Assembly: GCA_022449545.1 (NCBI GenBank) | Contig: JAKUPN010000001.1 | Location: 1 to 64,000 of the forward strand | Origin: Alphaproteobacteria bacterium | Lineage (GTDB): Bacteria > Pseudomonadota > Alphaproteobacteria > UBA6615 | DNA length: 64,000 bases | Reading direction: 5' to 3' | Part shown: in pieces, positions 1-8,819 of the stretch | Position numbering within the stretch: the stretch's first letter is position 1 | Layout of the letters: every line of letters starts with the position of its first letter | Program-made: the position numbers and the translations under genes | The notes under the pieces: generated by a model | Seen by the model: the letters and a program-made list of their open reading frames with translations, nothing else | What the model was told of the DNA's origin: nothing | Database searches by the model: none

Positions 1-458
1 ATATAACGCGTCTGATCAAAAACGTCAGCTCCCAGTTTTTCTCTTCCTGGTATGTGTAGATAGTCTGTTCTGGTTCCAATTGCACAACCTCCAGGAAGAG
101 AAACTTCTGCCTCTCCAACTCTGGCTAATAGCGGGCCAAGAACCAGAATAGAAGCACGCATCTGACGAACAAGGTCATATGGGGCAACAGTATTAGATAT
201 ATTTCCAGCGTTTAAAGATAAAACACGCCCTATATGTCCATCTCTTAAATCCTGTCCCTCTAAAGACACATTCACACCATGCTGACTGAGCAAATTGGCC
301 ATAGTCGTTATATCTGCCAAATGAGGAACATTCGCTAATACAACTGAGCTATCAGTTAGAAGGCTGGCACACATCAACGGCAAAGCAGCATTTTTCGATC
401 CGCCAATAATTATTTTGCCACTAAGTGGAAATCCACCAGTAATCCGCATTTTATCCAT
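1..458 (-). CDS. murA: UDP-N-acetylglucosamine 1-carboxyvinyltransferase (partial, N-terminal part)
   Basis: MurA transfers enolpyruvate from PEP to UDP-GlcNAc, the first committed step of peptidoglycan synthesis in the cytoplasm. The gene runs off the left edge, so only about 152 N-terminal residues are visible. They contain the SKNAALP motif with the conserved Lys22-Asn23 pair. They also contain the active-site loop LPGGCAIG with the catalytic Cys near residue 125, the position equivalent to E. coli Cys115, the fosfomycin target. I chose the ATG giving MDKMRITGG because family members begin the same way. It lies downstream of dcd on the same strand with a 77-bp gap, an arrangement common in alphaproteobacteria. 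Confidence 0.95.
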   Translation of the reverse strand, partial: MDKMRITGGFPLSGKIIIGGSKNAALPLMCASLLTDSSVVLANVPHLADITTMANLLSQHGVNVSLEGQDLRDGHIGRVLSLNAGNISNTVAPYDLVRQMRASILVLGPLLARVGEAEVSLPGGCAIGTRTDYLHIPGREKLGADVFDQTRY

Positions 459-535
459 TGCTTGACCGCCGGAAATTCATTTCATAGATACGCTTTAATT
501 AATACATAATTTGGCTTGGATGTAAGTTCTATGAA

Positions 536-1090
536 TCATAATTTGGGTATAGTTATCCCCTGCTGGCGCATATACTTACCTTTCCTATCAGAATAAGAAA
601 CCTCTGGAGGGTACTCTCCTTTTAAAAATAAAAATTGGCACGCTCCTTCATTAGCATATATTTTTGCTGGTAAAGGCGTAGTATTTGAGAACTCTAATGT
701 CACATGACCTTCCCATTCTGGCTCTAAAGGAGTGACGTTAACTATGATGCCACAGCGAGCGTAGGTGGATTTTCCTAAACAAATAACCAAAATATCTCGA
801 GGTATACGAAAATATTCAACTGTCCTTGCTAAAACGAAAGAATTGGGGGGAATAATGCAAACATCGCCTTCTCGATCCACAAAACTACCTTCCTTAAAGT
901 CCTTAGGATCCACGGTCACAGAATTTACATTTGTAAATATTTTAAACTCGGGGGAGACCCTTGCATCATAACCATATGAAGAGAGGCCATAAGAAATTAC
1001 TCCCTCCCTCATCTGGTCATCTACGAACGGCTCAATCATGCCATCCTCTAGCGACTTTTGTCTGATCCAGCTATCCGGCATGATCGACAT
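536..1090 (-). CDS. dcd: dCTP deaminase
   Basis: Dcd deaminates dCTP to dUTP, which feeds dUMP and then dTMP synthesis. The 184-residue protein is the usual length for the alphaproteobacterial form. Visible signatures are the nucleotide-binding segment GKSTYAR (residues 107-112, Ser108 and Arg112) and the stretch [15 protein letters not shown] with the catalytic Glu near residue 133. The fold is the trimeric dUTPase/dCTP deaminase fold. Whether it is mono-functional or also hydrolyses dUTP cannot be decided from sequence alone. An ATG three codons downstream is an alternative start. It probably belongs to one minus-strand transcript with murA. Confidence 0.96.
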   Translation of the reverse strand: MSIMPDSWIRQKSLEDGMIEPFVDDQMREGVISYGLSSYGYDARVSPEFKIFTNVNSVTVDPKDFKEGSFVDREGDVCIIPPNSFVLARTVEYFRIPRDILVICLGKSTYARCGIIVNVTPLEPEWEGHVTLEFSNTTPLPAKIYANEGACQFLFLKGEYPPEVSYSDRKGKYMRQQGITIPKL

Positions 1091-1204
1091 AGCCGCAGTC
1101 TCCTACATTATTTACCAAATTTTACTATCACTTTTTGTATCATACCTAACATTCAATGACATGACATGTGTATAAACGTCTCATAGATATAATAGCCGAT
1201 TCGG

Positions 1205-1369
1205 TTAATTAGAGATTGATGTAGTCTTCTTATTCTGAATTTTTCTTGAGGAATTTTTTTGCTTATTTCGTTTTTTTAAATTCTGACGTAGGGCGTTGGC
1301 CTGACGTTCAAACCTTTCCTCCGCTCTTATTTGACCTCTCTTAAGTCCTTTTTGGCTATTGTTATTCAT
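1205..1369 (-). CDS. small basic protein, conserved-looking, function unknown
   Basis: A 54-residue, strongly basic protein with an Arg/Lys-rich helix (ERFERQANALRQNLKKRNKQ) and a lysine-rich tail. Short proteins with this 'aLRqNLkkRk' core occur near murA or cell-wall genes in other alphaproteobacteria; that resemblance is from memory and not tested here. The ATG at 1369 lies one base after the stop codon of the upstream Rid gene, so translational coupling is likely. An in-frame upstream Met would overlap that gene and was not chosen. No catalytic motif is visible; a nucleic-acid or ribosome-binding role would be a guess. Confidence 0.6.
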   Translation of the reverse strand: MNNNSQKGLKRGQIRAEERFERQANALRQNLKKRNKQKNSSRKIQNKKTTSISN

Positions 1370-1370
1370 T

Positions 1371-1754
1371 TTACTCTGCCGCAACTGCCTCAACCTCTAC
1401 CTTCCAGGAGGGAGAAGCTAAGGCGGCTACTATGACCAGCGTTGACGCAGCAGCATGTCCTTCTGACCAACGATCGCGTATTTCGCGAAATTTTTGTACA
1501 TCTCCATCGGGAGTTAAATAGGCATTTAGACGCACAAGATCAGTCGTTTTCATATTTATAGCGTCCAATGCAAGCGATAGGTTGTCTAGTGTTTGCTCTA
1601 CTTGCTCAGCAAAATCTTCGGAACAACTACCGTCTGATCTAGCCCCCACTTGACCAGATATAAAGGCCATTCTGGCCCCTCCGGAAATTTCAACTATATG
1701 ACTATAGTTGCTTGGTGGAGAAAATAAAGTTTCTGGGTTTGTTAGTTTTAACAT
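1371..1754 (-). CDS. Rid (YjgF/YER057c/UK114) family protein
   Basis: A 127-residue protein of the Rid family, trimeric chorismate-mutase-like folds of which RidA hydrolyses reactive enamine/imine intermediates made by PLP enzymes. Family features are the N-terminal IVEISGG..AFISGQVG segment, the central LDNLSLALDAINMKTTDLVRLNAYL helix-strand, and the C-terminal KVEVEAVA strand. The Arg of the RidA 'P-A-R-S/T' motif, which binds the substrate carboxylate, is missing: the segment reads AAASTLVIVAA. It is therefore probably one of the Rid subgroups without proven deaminase activity. An AGGAA ribosome site lies 8 bases before the ATG. The small basic gene follows directly. Confidence 0.85.
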   Translation of the reverse strand: MLKLTNPETLFSPPSNYSHIVEISGGARMAFISGQVGARSDGSCSEDFAEQVEQTLDNLSLALDAINMKTTDLVRLNAYLTPDGDVQKFREIRDRWSEGHAAASTLVIVAALASPSWKVEVEAVAAE

Positions 1755-1989
1755 TTTATATTCCTGTGATTAGAGCTTGATTAGATTTACTTATTCAGAT
1801 TCTTATACAAAAATAATAATATAGAAATCTAAAAATAGAGATTAAAAAAATAAACTACAGAAAATAATTGGTTACCAGTGACATATAGATTTCTAACTAA
1901 GCCTGATTCTATAAAATATAAAACAAATTTATAAGGACTATTGCTGCCGTGGATCATGATATGTCATAAGGCTTGTATCATAAATTTAT

Positions 1990-2064
1990 GCCGCCGTAGC
2001 TCAGTGGTAGAGCGCGCCATTGGTAATGGCGAGGCCGATAGTTCAATCCTATCCGGCGGCACCA
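1990..2064 (+). tRNA. tRNA-Thr (anticodon GGT)
   Basis: A complete 75-base cloverleaf. The acceptor stem is GCCGCCG paired with CGGCGGC. The D arm is GCTC/GAGC, the anticodon stem CGCCA/TGGCG with loop TTGGTAA (anticodon GGT), and the T arm GATAG/CTATC with loop TTCAATC. A discriminator A and an encoded CCA end follow. It reads threonine codons ACC and ACU. Confidence 0.95.
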
Positions 2065-2314
2065 TAAACAGACAAAACAAAAGTAAGTTTAAAAAATTAA
2101 TAAATTAGTCTAAAAATATTATATCTCAGAATTTATCTGTAAATTTATTTTATACGTCCACAAATTTTTCTTGTAGTAATGAACAAGAAAGAAGTATTTT
2201 TAAATAAATAAAAATATCTTTTTGTCATGTTAGTCAGGTATTTTGTTAAACCATAAATATGCATAAACTTTATTGAAGTTATCATAAGATAATAATTCTG
2301 ATCAGAGGTAGAGT

Positions 2315-3106
2315 ATGTCGTTGTTTGGGCGGGGAGTTTCACTTGGTCTCAGAGTCCTGTTTATAACGGGAGTAATTGCTATGTTAATTAACTCTCCTGC
2401 TAGTAGCGATTCTTACGTGCAAAAATATAATAGTGATCCTTTCGAAGCACCAAATCGATTAATTTTTTCTTTCAATGTCGGCTTGGACCAACTGGTTCTT
2501 CAACCAGTTGCTATAGCTTATAGAGACTTGATGCCCCCCGAATTAAAAACGCCCATAAATAACCTGCTTGATAACTTACAAATGCCGCTCAGCTTTGTTC
2601 ACTCTTTACTACAAGGCGACTTAGACAGCGCCAATCTAGCAGCTTCTCGTTTCTTTGCTAGTATCCCTACTCTTTTCTTAGGCAATCCAGTTCCCCATCA
2701 GAATCCATTATATGAAGACAGTGGACAAACTCTTGCAATTTGGTTTCACAATCCAGGACCTTATATAATGTTGCCCGTCTTAGGGCCTTCAAATATTCGA
2801 GATACTGCTGGCACAATAATAGATTTTTTTATTGATCCATTTAGTATTGTTGCAAGTCCAGGTATTCGCAGCATTCGCAGCGTAGGATCTACGATACGAT
2901 TTAGGGCTGCTAATATTGAGCAAATAAAGAGCCTTCAAAAAGACTCTTTAGATTATTATGCGGCAGTAAAAAGTCTTTACGAGCAAAGTCGTGAGAATGA
3001 AATTCGGAACGGTTACTTTAAGCCTGACACTATGTCACCAACAATTGGACTAGAACTTGACGCAGCCCCAATGCTAAAAAAGCTTCTAAATACAGCAATA
3101 AAGTAG
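2315..3106 (+). CDS. MlaA/VacJ-family outer-membrane phospholipid-trafficking protein
   Basis: MlaA removes mislocalised phospholipids from the outer leaflet of the outer membrane and passes them to MlaC. The 263-residue protein has the family signatures DPFEAPNRLIFSFN (about 43-55), NNLLDNLQMP, EDSGQTLAIW, and GPYIMLPVLGPSNIRD followed by a DPF segment. An N-terminal hydrophobic segment (about 10-28) acts as a signal peptide. Unusually, no cysteine is present, so there is no lipobox and the protein cannot be a lipoprotein as E. coli MlaA is. An AGAGGT ribosome site precedes the ATG. The MlaC-like gene follows after 5 bp. The ABC core genes mlaFEDB are not in this window. Confidence 0.85.
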   Translation: MSLFGRGVSLGLRVLFITGVIAMLINSPASSDSYVQKYNSDPFEAPNRLIFSFNVGLDQLVLQPVAIAYRDLMPPELKTPINNLLDNLQMPLSFVHSLLQGDLDSANLAASRFFASIPTLFLGNPVPHQNPLYEDSGQTLAIWFHNPGPYIMLPVLGPSNIRDTAGTIIDFFIDPFSIVASPGIRSIRSVGSTIRFRAANIEQIKSLQKDSLDYYAAVKSLYEQSRENEIRNGYFKPDTMSPTIGLELDAAPMLKKLLNTAIK

Positions 3107-3111
3107 ATGAA

Positions 3112-3738
3112 ATGGCACTTGGCCAATTAATTAGTAAAATAACCTTTTCCTTCGTTATTATTTTAGTTTTAACAGGGCCGGTTCGAGCTGACCAACATTT
3201 AGTTAGGTCATCTGAGTTTGTTCGTTCTTTGGCCCAACGGGCTATCAATACTTTAACTGAAGAAGGCATCAGTAATTTAGTAAGAAGAAAACGATTTCGT
3301 AATATATGTAGAGAAAGCTTTGCAATAAATGGCATCGCAAAATTTGCCCTAGGCAGGTATTGGCGTAATACGACCGAAAACACCAAAAGAGAATATTTGT
3401 CTTTATTTGAAGACGTTATTGTAGCAACCTGGGCAGATAAATTTTCTTTATATTCAGGAGAAAAATTTGAGATACAAAATGCTCTTGATGCTTCCATCAA
3501 AGGGAGACCTGAACGAGTTGTCATAGTACGAAGTATTTTTTACATAGACACCAGGAGTCAGATTCGTGTTGACTGGAGAGTGTCTAACTTTGAAAATTTG
3601 TATAAGATTACAGATGTTACGATTCAGGGAATAAGCATGGCCAAAACGACTCGGGACGAGTTTTATTCAGTTATAAGAGGAAATGCAGGGGATATAAACG
3701 CTCTAATCAAATTACTCCAAAAAAAACGAAACAGATAA
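3112..3738 (+). CDS. MlaC/Ttg2D-family periplasmic phospholipid-binding protein
   Basis: MlaC shuttles phospholipids across the periplasm between the outer-membrane MlaA complex and the inner-membrane MlaFEDB transporter. The 208-residue protein has a signal peptide with probable cleavage after VRA (residues 24-26). The mature part follows the family pattern: a helical N-terminal half with FRNICRESFAINGIAKFALGRYW, then EYLSLFEDVIVATWADKF, then strands with IDTRSQIRVDWRVSN and YKITDVTIQGISMAKTTRDEF. The start ATG lies 5 bp after the MlaA stop; an ATG immediately at that stop is out of frame and terminates within 8 codons. Co-transcription with the MlaA gene is likely. Confidence 0.87.
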   Translation: MALGQLISKITFSFVIILVLTGPVRADQHLVRSSEFVRSLAQRAINTLTEEGISNLVRRKRFRNICRESFAINGIAKFALGRYWRNTTENTKREYLSLFEDVIVATWADKFSLYSGEKFEIQNALDASIKGRPERVVIVRSIFYIDTRSQIRVDWRVSNFENLYKITDVTIQGISMAKTTRDEFYSVIRGNAGDINALIKLLQKKRNR

Positions 3739-3832
3739 GAGACACAAATCTCAGTGCATATAATAATTTTGAAAAGACTAAGTAGGTTTTCTGTTTTAGC
3801 CTATGTTTTTTTATACAGTTTACTAAGTGCCG

Positions 3833-4432
3833 TTATAAGTCGATAAGTTTTATTAAATAAACCTCTTTTCTTTCATACAAACCAGATTGAGTATATGGCT
3901 CCTCCGCTAAAAATTCGTTAACACTTTCAAAATCTTCTAGCTGTATAACAAACTCTGAACCCATCCATTTTTCCATTGAATCTGACCATAACGGACCCCT
4001 CACTATAAACTTATCTTGGTAATTATTTTCTATGAAGTAACGCCTATGATCACTAAGTAGATTGTTTCGATTTTTACTCATGCCCTCTCTTGCATATCCT
4101 ATAATCAGATATATTTTTTTTTCAGCAGTGTAATAACTAAACTCCCACATATTCTGCTTCATAGCATTTTGACAAGGATAAAAAAGTGTTTCCCTATAGT
4201 GCTGAGATCGAGTTAAAGGATGATCTTGTAAAAAGTTCTTCGCAGCTTTTACACTATTAAAATTCAAGAGGTAGACGTATCCACATTCCGTATTCTTTTC
4301 CACGAAAAAAGTTTGTCCGCGCAGAACTATTAAATCTTTGTAAAGTTTCATAAAGTTAGCTTCTGCATCTATGTTTCGATTGTCCACATCTAGATCAAGC
4401 GAATTCATTTTAAGGTGAATAAAATATTCCAT
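3833..4432 (-). CDS. tandem YCII-domain protein
   Basis: A 199-residue protein with two ferredoxin-like YCII modules. The second (about 107-199) is clear: a YLIIGYAREG strand, a HRRYFIENN helix, FIVRGPLW, the EFVIQLEDFESVNEFLAEEPYTQSGLY segment and a final Ile/Leu strand. The first (about 1-100) has the same order (YFIHL; NFMKLYKDL; YVYLLNFNSVKAAKNFLQDHPLTRSQHY) but is more diverged. Single-domain YciI-like proteins are about 95 residues, so this is a duplication. Biochemical roles are poorly known for the family. It stands alone between the convergent mlaC-like gene and queG. Confidence 0.75.
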   Translation of the reverse strand: MEYFIHLKMNSLDLDVDNRNIDAEANFMKLYKDLIVLRGQTFFVEKNTECGYVYLLNFNSVKAAKNFLQDHPLTRSQHYRETLFYPCQNAMKQNMWEFSYYTAEKKIYLIIGYAREGMSKNRNNLLSDHRRYFIENNYQDKFIVRGPLWSDSMEKWMGSEFVIQLEDFESVNEFLAEEPYTQSGLYERKEVYLIKLIDL

Positions 4433-4470
4433 TTCTTAATAGTATCTAAAACTAAAATCGAATAAAATTT

Positions 4471-5631
4471 TCATTTTAGCGCTAGATTCCATTCATTTTG
4501 AACATGTGCGACCTTCTCTTTTGAAAATCTTTGTTCACGGCAGTTTAAAAATTTGTCTATAGAAACAAGCTGAAATAGTGCCCACACAGCTGCACCACGG
4601 ACAATTGGAGATGGGTCATCAAGAAGGGACTCTACAGTACTTGTCTCTTTTGGGTTTTTACTATTACCTATAGCAATCAGAACATTGCGAACAAAACGGT
4701 CCCGTCCGGTTCGTTTAATTGAAGTTTTTGAAAATAGTTTTCTAAACGTAGTGTCATTAAGCCTAGCCAACTCAGAGAGATTTGGTTTCTTTAGTGATTG
4801 GCGGGCTTTTAAATCTGGATCCGCTGCTGCCTGAGCAAATTTATTCCATGGACAAACAGCTAAACAGTCGTCACATCCAAATATACGATTTCCCATCAAT
4901 GGCCTTAACTCAGAATCTATGGGGCCTTCGTGCTCTATTGTAAGGTAAGAAATACATTTTCTTGCATCCAGTTGATATGGCGCCGGAAATGCTTTTGTAG
5001 GACATATCTCCATACACCTCTGACAACTTCCACAGTGTCCTTTTAATGTATCATCCAATTCTGTCTCTTCAGAGAGGTCTATATTTATAAAAATCTCTCC
5101 TAAAAAAAGCCACGAACCATGTTCTCTTGAAACAAGATTTGTGTGTTTACCCTGCCAACCCAGTTGAGCTTTTTGAGCCAAAGGTTTTTCCATAACTGGT
5201 GCCGTATCAACAAATACCTTTACTGAGCAAGAGAATTCTTCACTGATCCACCGACCTAATCTTTTAAGTCTTTTTTTCATGACTTCGTGATAATCTCTTC
5301 CTCTGGCGTAAACAGAAATATTACCGATATCACAGTCATAAAGGTTCATAAGAGGGTCTGACTCCGGTGCATAAGAACAAGCCACTGAAATTATAGTGAG
5401 TGCATCGGACCATAGTATTTTTGGGTTAGTTCTTCGGTCTATTCCAGAAGCTAGCCAGCTCATTTCTCCTTGGTGCCCACGATGTAAAAACTCAATCATG
5501 TTATCTTTAGTCTCTGGAAATAATTGAGTTCCACAAAAACCAATAGCCGTAAATCCCTGCTCCATAGCATGGTTTTCAATTTTCTCTCTAATTAGCTTCA
5601 CGTCATCTATACTTGTTGCAAGAGTGGACAA
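4471..5631 (-). CDS. queG: epoxyqueuosine reductase
   Basis: QueG reduces epoxyqueuosine to queuosine in tRNA, the last step of the pathway, using cobalamin and two [4Fe-4S] clusters. The 386-residue protein has VDTAPVMEK (Asp142, the proposed catalytic acid) and cluster cysteines at 200, 203, 206 and 210. Further cysteines at 253, 256 and 260 lie in CDDCLAVCPWNKF. A C-terminal HEAT-like tail follows (about 285-386). The earliest start is a TTG directly after an in-frame stop, with an AGGGA ribosome site 8 bases upstream; a GTG ten codons later is possible. It lies downstream of queA on the same strand, so late queuosine synthesis is clustered here. Confidence 0.95.
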   Translation of the reverse strand: MSTLATSIDDVKLIREKIENHAMEQGFTAIGFCGTQLFPETKDNMIEFLHRGHQGEMSWLASGIDRRTNPKILWSDALTIISVACSYAPESDPLMNLYDCDIGNISVYARGRDYHEVMKKRLKRLGRWISEEFSCSVKVFVDTAPVMEKPLAQKAQLGWQGKHTNLVSREHGSWLFLGEIFINIDLSEETELDDTLKGHCGSCQRCMEICPTKAFPAPYQLDARKCISYLTIEHEGPIDSELRPLMGNRIFGCDDCLAVCPWNKFAQAAADPDLKARQSLKKPNLSELARLNDTTFRKLFSKTSIKRTGRDRFVRNVLIAIGNSKNPKETSTVESLLDDPSPIVRGAAVWALFQLVSIDKFLNCREQRFSKEKVAHVQNEWNLALK

Positions 5632-5745
5632 TTATTTAATCCCTATAAATCAAGATAATCGAATCTAATCAAAACTAACCTGCGTGTAAAATTACTTTGA
5701 TAACCTTTCCCTTGGGTAATTTCAGATCTTGATAATCTAATTTAC

Positions 5746-6819
5746 TTAATTATTTCTTCCCTTACCTCGTGCCAAAAACATTGCATCCCCGTACGAGTAA
5801 AAACGATATCTATGCAATATAGCATGATGATAAACATTTTTAATTTTCTGTGATCCAGCAAAAGCACTAACCAGCATCATAAGAGTCGACCGTGGTAAAT
5901 GAAAATTCGTTATTAATAAATCGACAGCCCTAAAACGAAATCCCGGTGTAATAAAAATATTTGTTTCACCAACGAAAGGAGCCACCACTCCATCAGCTGA
6001 AACTGAACTCTCCAGTAGGCGTAGTGAGGTAGTTCCAATAGATATAATTCTGGAACCACGCCTTCGTGCCTTGTTTATGATTTCGGCGCTTTTGACGCTT
6101 ATTTCTCCATATTCAGCATGCATTTTGTGATCTTCTATATTTTCACTTGTCACAGGCAGAAATGTTCCACCACCAACATGTAATGTTACCGGAACCATAG
6201 TAACATCACGTTTTTTTATTTTGCCTAATAGCTTTTCGGTAAAATGTAAGCCCGCGGTTGGAGAAGCAACCGCTCCGTCCTTTTTCGCAAAATAAGTTTG
6301 ATAGTCAGAACTGTCATTCTCATCTGAAACTTTTGACCGTTTTATATAAGGTGGCAAAGGTACGCTACCATACCTCCTGAGGTTATTTTTAAAGCCCGCT
6401 CCATCAATATTGAAAGATAATAAAACTTCGCCCCTATCGAGTTTTTTCTCAACCTTAGCCCAAAACTCTTCTCCAAATATTATACGATCCCCTTTTTTTA
6501 ATTTTTTTGATGGCCTTACAAAAGAATACCATGAGGCTCCATCTTTTTGTTTATGCAAAGTAACTTTAATTTTACCGGATAAAGATGATACTTCACCAGC
6601 AAGTTCTCTTTCTCTATTTCCAGAGAGTAAAGCGGGAATAACTTTGGTATTATTGAATACAATTAGATCTCCAGATTTGAGCAAATCAGGTAGCTCATAA
6701 AATTTTCTATTTACTAACTGATTTTGAGCATCTAAAAGGCGGGAACTATCGCGAGGAACAGCCGGTCTCTGGGCAATTAACTCTTGTGGTAAGTCAAAAT
6801 CGAATTCAGAAATTTTCAT
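5746..6819 (-). CDS. queA: S-adenosylmethionine:tRNA ribosyltransferase-isomerase
   Basis: QueA transfers and rearranges the ribosyl part of SAM onto preQ1-modified tRNA to give epoxyqueuosine. The protein is 357 residues from the chosen ATG, which gives the standard MKISEFDFDLPQELIAQRP start; an in-frame upstream Met would add 19 atypical residues. Conserved segments are GDLIVFNNTKVIPA, SPTAGLHFTE, HVGGGTFLPV and MLVSAFAG. It is followed on the same strand by queG after 114 bp. The YhhQ-type transporter gene diverges from it 73 bp away, so the intergenic stretch probably carries promoters for both. Confidence 0.96.
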   Translation of the reverse strand: MKISEFDFDLPQELIAQRPAVPRDSSRLLDAQNQLVNRKFYELPDLLKSGDLIVFNNTKVIPALLSGNRERELAGEVSSLSGKIKVTLHKQKDGASWYSFVRPSKKLKKGDRIIFGEEFWAKVEKKLDRGEVLLSFNIDGAGFKNNLRRYGSVPLPPYIKRSKVSDENDSSDYQTYFAKKDGAVASPTAGLHFTEKLLGKIKKRDVTMVPVTLHVGGGTFLPVTSENIEDHKMHAEYGEISVKSAEIINKARRRGSRIISIGTTSLRLLESSVSADGVVAPFVGETNIFITPGFRFRAVDLLITNFHLPRSTLMMLVSAFAGSQKIKNVYHHAILHRYRFYSYGDAMFLARGKGRNN

Positions 6820-6892
6820 TTTTATCTCAGGTGATTGACAGAATATTAAGTTGGGATCCAAGACTGTCTTCTTCACAGTAAGTCGAAAAAAT

Positions 6893-7585
6893 ATGGGCCA
6901 GACACAAAAAACAGAACTATCACAAATATCAAGCTACTTTTTACTGGTTTCTATAGCTTTTGTTACCTGCCTAATTGTTTCAAATATAATAGCAGTCAAG
7001 TTGATTGATGTATCTGGATATATTTTAACAGGCGCAATATTGATTTTTCCAATTACCTATATAATTGGCGACATTCTCACTGAAGTTTACGGTTATTCAA
7101 AAGCCAGGCAAGTCATTTGGATGGGATTTATAGCAAACACCTTTGCAGTATGCATATTTGCAATTGTTGGAATGTTACCCGCAGCAGAAATCTGGAATGA
7201 CCAAAACGCTTATGACGCAATATTTGGGGCAACTCCAAGAATCCTCATTGCTTCAATGGCAGCCTATTTGGTGGGAGAATTTGCCAACTCATATGTTTTG
7301 GCTAAATTAAAAATACTGACTCATGGCCGTTTTTTATGGATACGAACCATAGGCTCAACAATTGTTGGTCAGTCTTTAGACTCAGTAATATTTATCTTTA
7401 TAGCTTTTAGCAGCATACTGCCAATAGAAAGTCTAATTATGGCAACCATAGTACAAATAACCGCTAAATCTGGCTATGAAGCATTAGCAACCCCTATAAC
7501 TTATATTGTCGTTAACTGGCTCAAAAATAAAGAAAATTTAGATACTTTTGACTTGGATACTCATTTCAATCCATTTGTTCGGTAA
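6893..7585 (+). CDS. queuosine precursor transporter, YhhQ/VUT family
   Basis: YhhQ-family inner-membrane proteins import queuosine precursors such as preQ0 and preQ1. The protein is 230 residues with about six membrane segments, including YFLLVSIAFVTCLIVSNIIAV, YILTGAILIFPITYIIGDI and ILIASMAAYLVGEFAN. It carries the family's GDILTEVYGYSKAR loop and IGSTIVGQSLDSVIF segment. The longest reading frame begins with a TTG 14 codons upstream; I prefer the ATG at 6893 because the hydrophobic core starts soon after. The position beside queA and queG supports the queuosine role and suggests salvage as well as late synthesis. Confidence 0.88.
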   Translation: MGQTQKTELSQISSYFLLVSIAFVTCLIVSNIIAVKLIDVSGYILTGAILIFPITYIIGDILTEVYGYSKARQVIWMGFIANTFAVCIFAIVGMLPAAEIWNDQNAYDAIFGATPRILIASMAAYLVGEFANSYVLAKLKILTHGRFLWIRTIGSTIVGQSLDSVIFIFIAFSSILPIESLIMATIVQITAKSGYEALATPITYIVVNWLKNKENLDTFDLDTHFNPFVR

Positions 7586-7591
7586 ATTTGA

Positions 7592-8320
7592 TTATTTTTT
7601 CCAGCAATCAATTATCTCTTCTGATTTGACAACTTGTCCAAACCAACGATCAATATTTACCAACGTTGCTTGATGCATTTCTTCAGTAACTGTTGCCGTA
7701 CAATCATCTGTGAAAACAATATAGTAATCATGAAAAAAACCATCTCTTGCAGTCGATTCAACACAGCCGTTTGTAATAGCTCCAGTCATAATTAAAGAGC
7801 GAATACCATTAGACCTTAAAACCATATCTAAATTAGTGCCAATAAAACCGCCATATCTATGTTTATGTATAATTGGTTCTCCTGGCAAAGGAAGTATCCC
7901 GGCATAAAACTCACCACCCCAGCCTCCTTCTAAACAGACAGGGTATTCTATAAAACGACCTTTCCACTGACGTAAAGACTGTTCAAGCCATACATCAGAC
8001 ATTAGATTCATCTCAGCATTATAGATAGTCTGTATATAGACAATTAAACAACCTGAGGCACGAGCTTGATCAATTAAGTTTACCAGACGTGGAACCATTT
8101 TTTTAATTCTAGAAATATCTAACCCTTCAGTATCAAGCATACCGCCTTCGGCGCAAAAATCATTCTGGACGTCAACTACAACTAAGGCTGTATGATTAGG
8201 ATCAGTTTTGGCCTCCAAAGTTGTCAAAGCTCTGGCTAATGTTTTATCGATATTTTTCCTCATTAAGGGAGTGATTTTATCATTATTTCGATTTGGTATA
8301 TTGGGGTTTTGTTCGGCCAT
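7592..8320 (-). CDS. isochorismatase-fold cysteine hydrolase
   Basis: A 242-residue cysteine hydrolase of the isochorismatase superfamily, whose members cleave amides or enol ethers (nicotinamidase, ureidoacrylate amidohydrolase RutB, biuret and carbamate hydrolases). The triad is visible: Asp50 in VVVDVQNDF, Lys153 in HKHRYGGF, and Cys186 in TGAITNGCVESTARDGFF. The substrate is not decided by sequence; the N-terminal extension and TARDGFF motif resemble RutB or biuret-hydrolase branches, but no other rut gene is nearby. I chose the ATG at 8320, preceded by GGAAGA, over a TTG five codons upstream. It is convergent with the YhhQ gene (6-bp gap). Confidence 0.85.
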   Translation of the reverse strand: MAEQNPNIPNRNNDKITPLMRKNIDKTLARALTTLEAKTDPNHTALVVVDVQNDFCAEGGMLDTEGLDISRIKKMVPRLVNLIDQARASGCLIVYIQTIYNAEMNLMSDVWLEQSLRQWKGRFIEYPVCLEGGWGGEFYAGILPLPGEPIIHKHRYGGFIGTNLDMVLRSNGIRSLIMTGAITNGCVESTARDGFFHDYYIVFTDDCTATVTEEMHQATLVNIDRWFGQVVKSEEIIDCWKK

Positions 8321-8554
8321 GATTCTTCCAATCAAGTCTACCTATAAAGGTTATTTTAATATTACAAAGTTAACGTGAGTTATTAATGAGGTCAAAAGAA
8401 TACCTTTTTATTAAAAAATTTAATTTAAGTTTCGAGTTTTTAGGCCACTAATTATAAGTTATTCTGAAACAAAGAATAACAATTATTCATCTGTTGACTA
8501 TGTTTAAGATCAATATTTCTAAATCAAAAATACTCCAAAGAAAGATACTGAATA

Positions 8555-8803
8555 ATGAATGATTATTTTAAACCTGACCTTGGAACCAATCCTGACAACC
8601 CTTTCGCTAGGGACGGGGAGGGGCAACTTGTAAGACGCGCATTTTGGCTCGACATGACGGACAGGTCTCTTATTTTGGCAATGACACAAGGAATTGGCAG
8701 CAACCTCTCTAATGAGCAAAAGCGCTTACACATGAAGGACCTAGGGAGGGAATCACTTATTGATCAAATTTGTATACAAGAAGTAATTCCGCCAAGCTCT
8801 TAG
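8555..8803 (+). CDS. hypothetical protein upstream of lactonase gene
   Basis: An 82-residue protein I do not recognise. It is soluble with mixed charge, a Pro/Asn/Asp-rich N-terminus (KPDLGTNPDNPFARDGEG) and a central helix-forming part (RRAFWLDMTDRSLILAMTQG). No signal peptide, membrane segment or cysteine pair is seen. Support for its being real is its position: it ends 16 bp before the SMP-30 lactonase gene on the same strand, and that gene has its own AAGG ribosome site. A role linked to the lactonase is possible but unproven. An opposite-strand frame in the same place has no ribosome site and is less likely. Confidence 0.6.
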   Translation: MNDYFKPDLGTNPDNPFARDGEGQLVRRAFWLDMTDRSLILAMTQGIGSNLSNEQKRLHMKDLGRESLIDQICIQEVIPPSS

Positions 8804-8819
8804 TTAAGGTTAAATTATC

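Noticed and set aside
2145-2342. 65-codon minus-strand frame before mlaA
   Set aside because: It overlaps the mlaA start and ribosome site, is very AT-rich and has no ribosome site of its own.
3030-3524. 164-codon open frame on the minus strand opposite the mlaA-mlaC junction
   Set aside because: It lies fully antisense to two well-supported genes, has no ribosome site and no recognisable domain.
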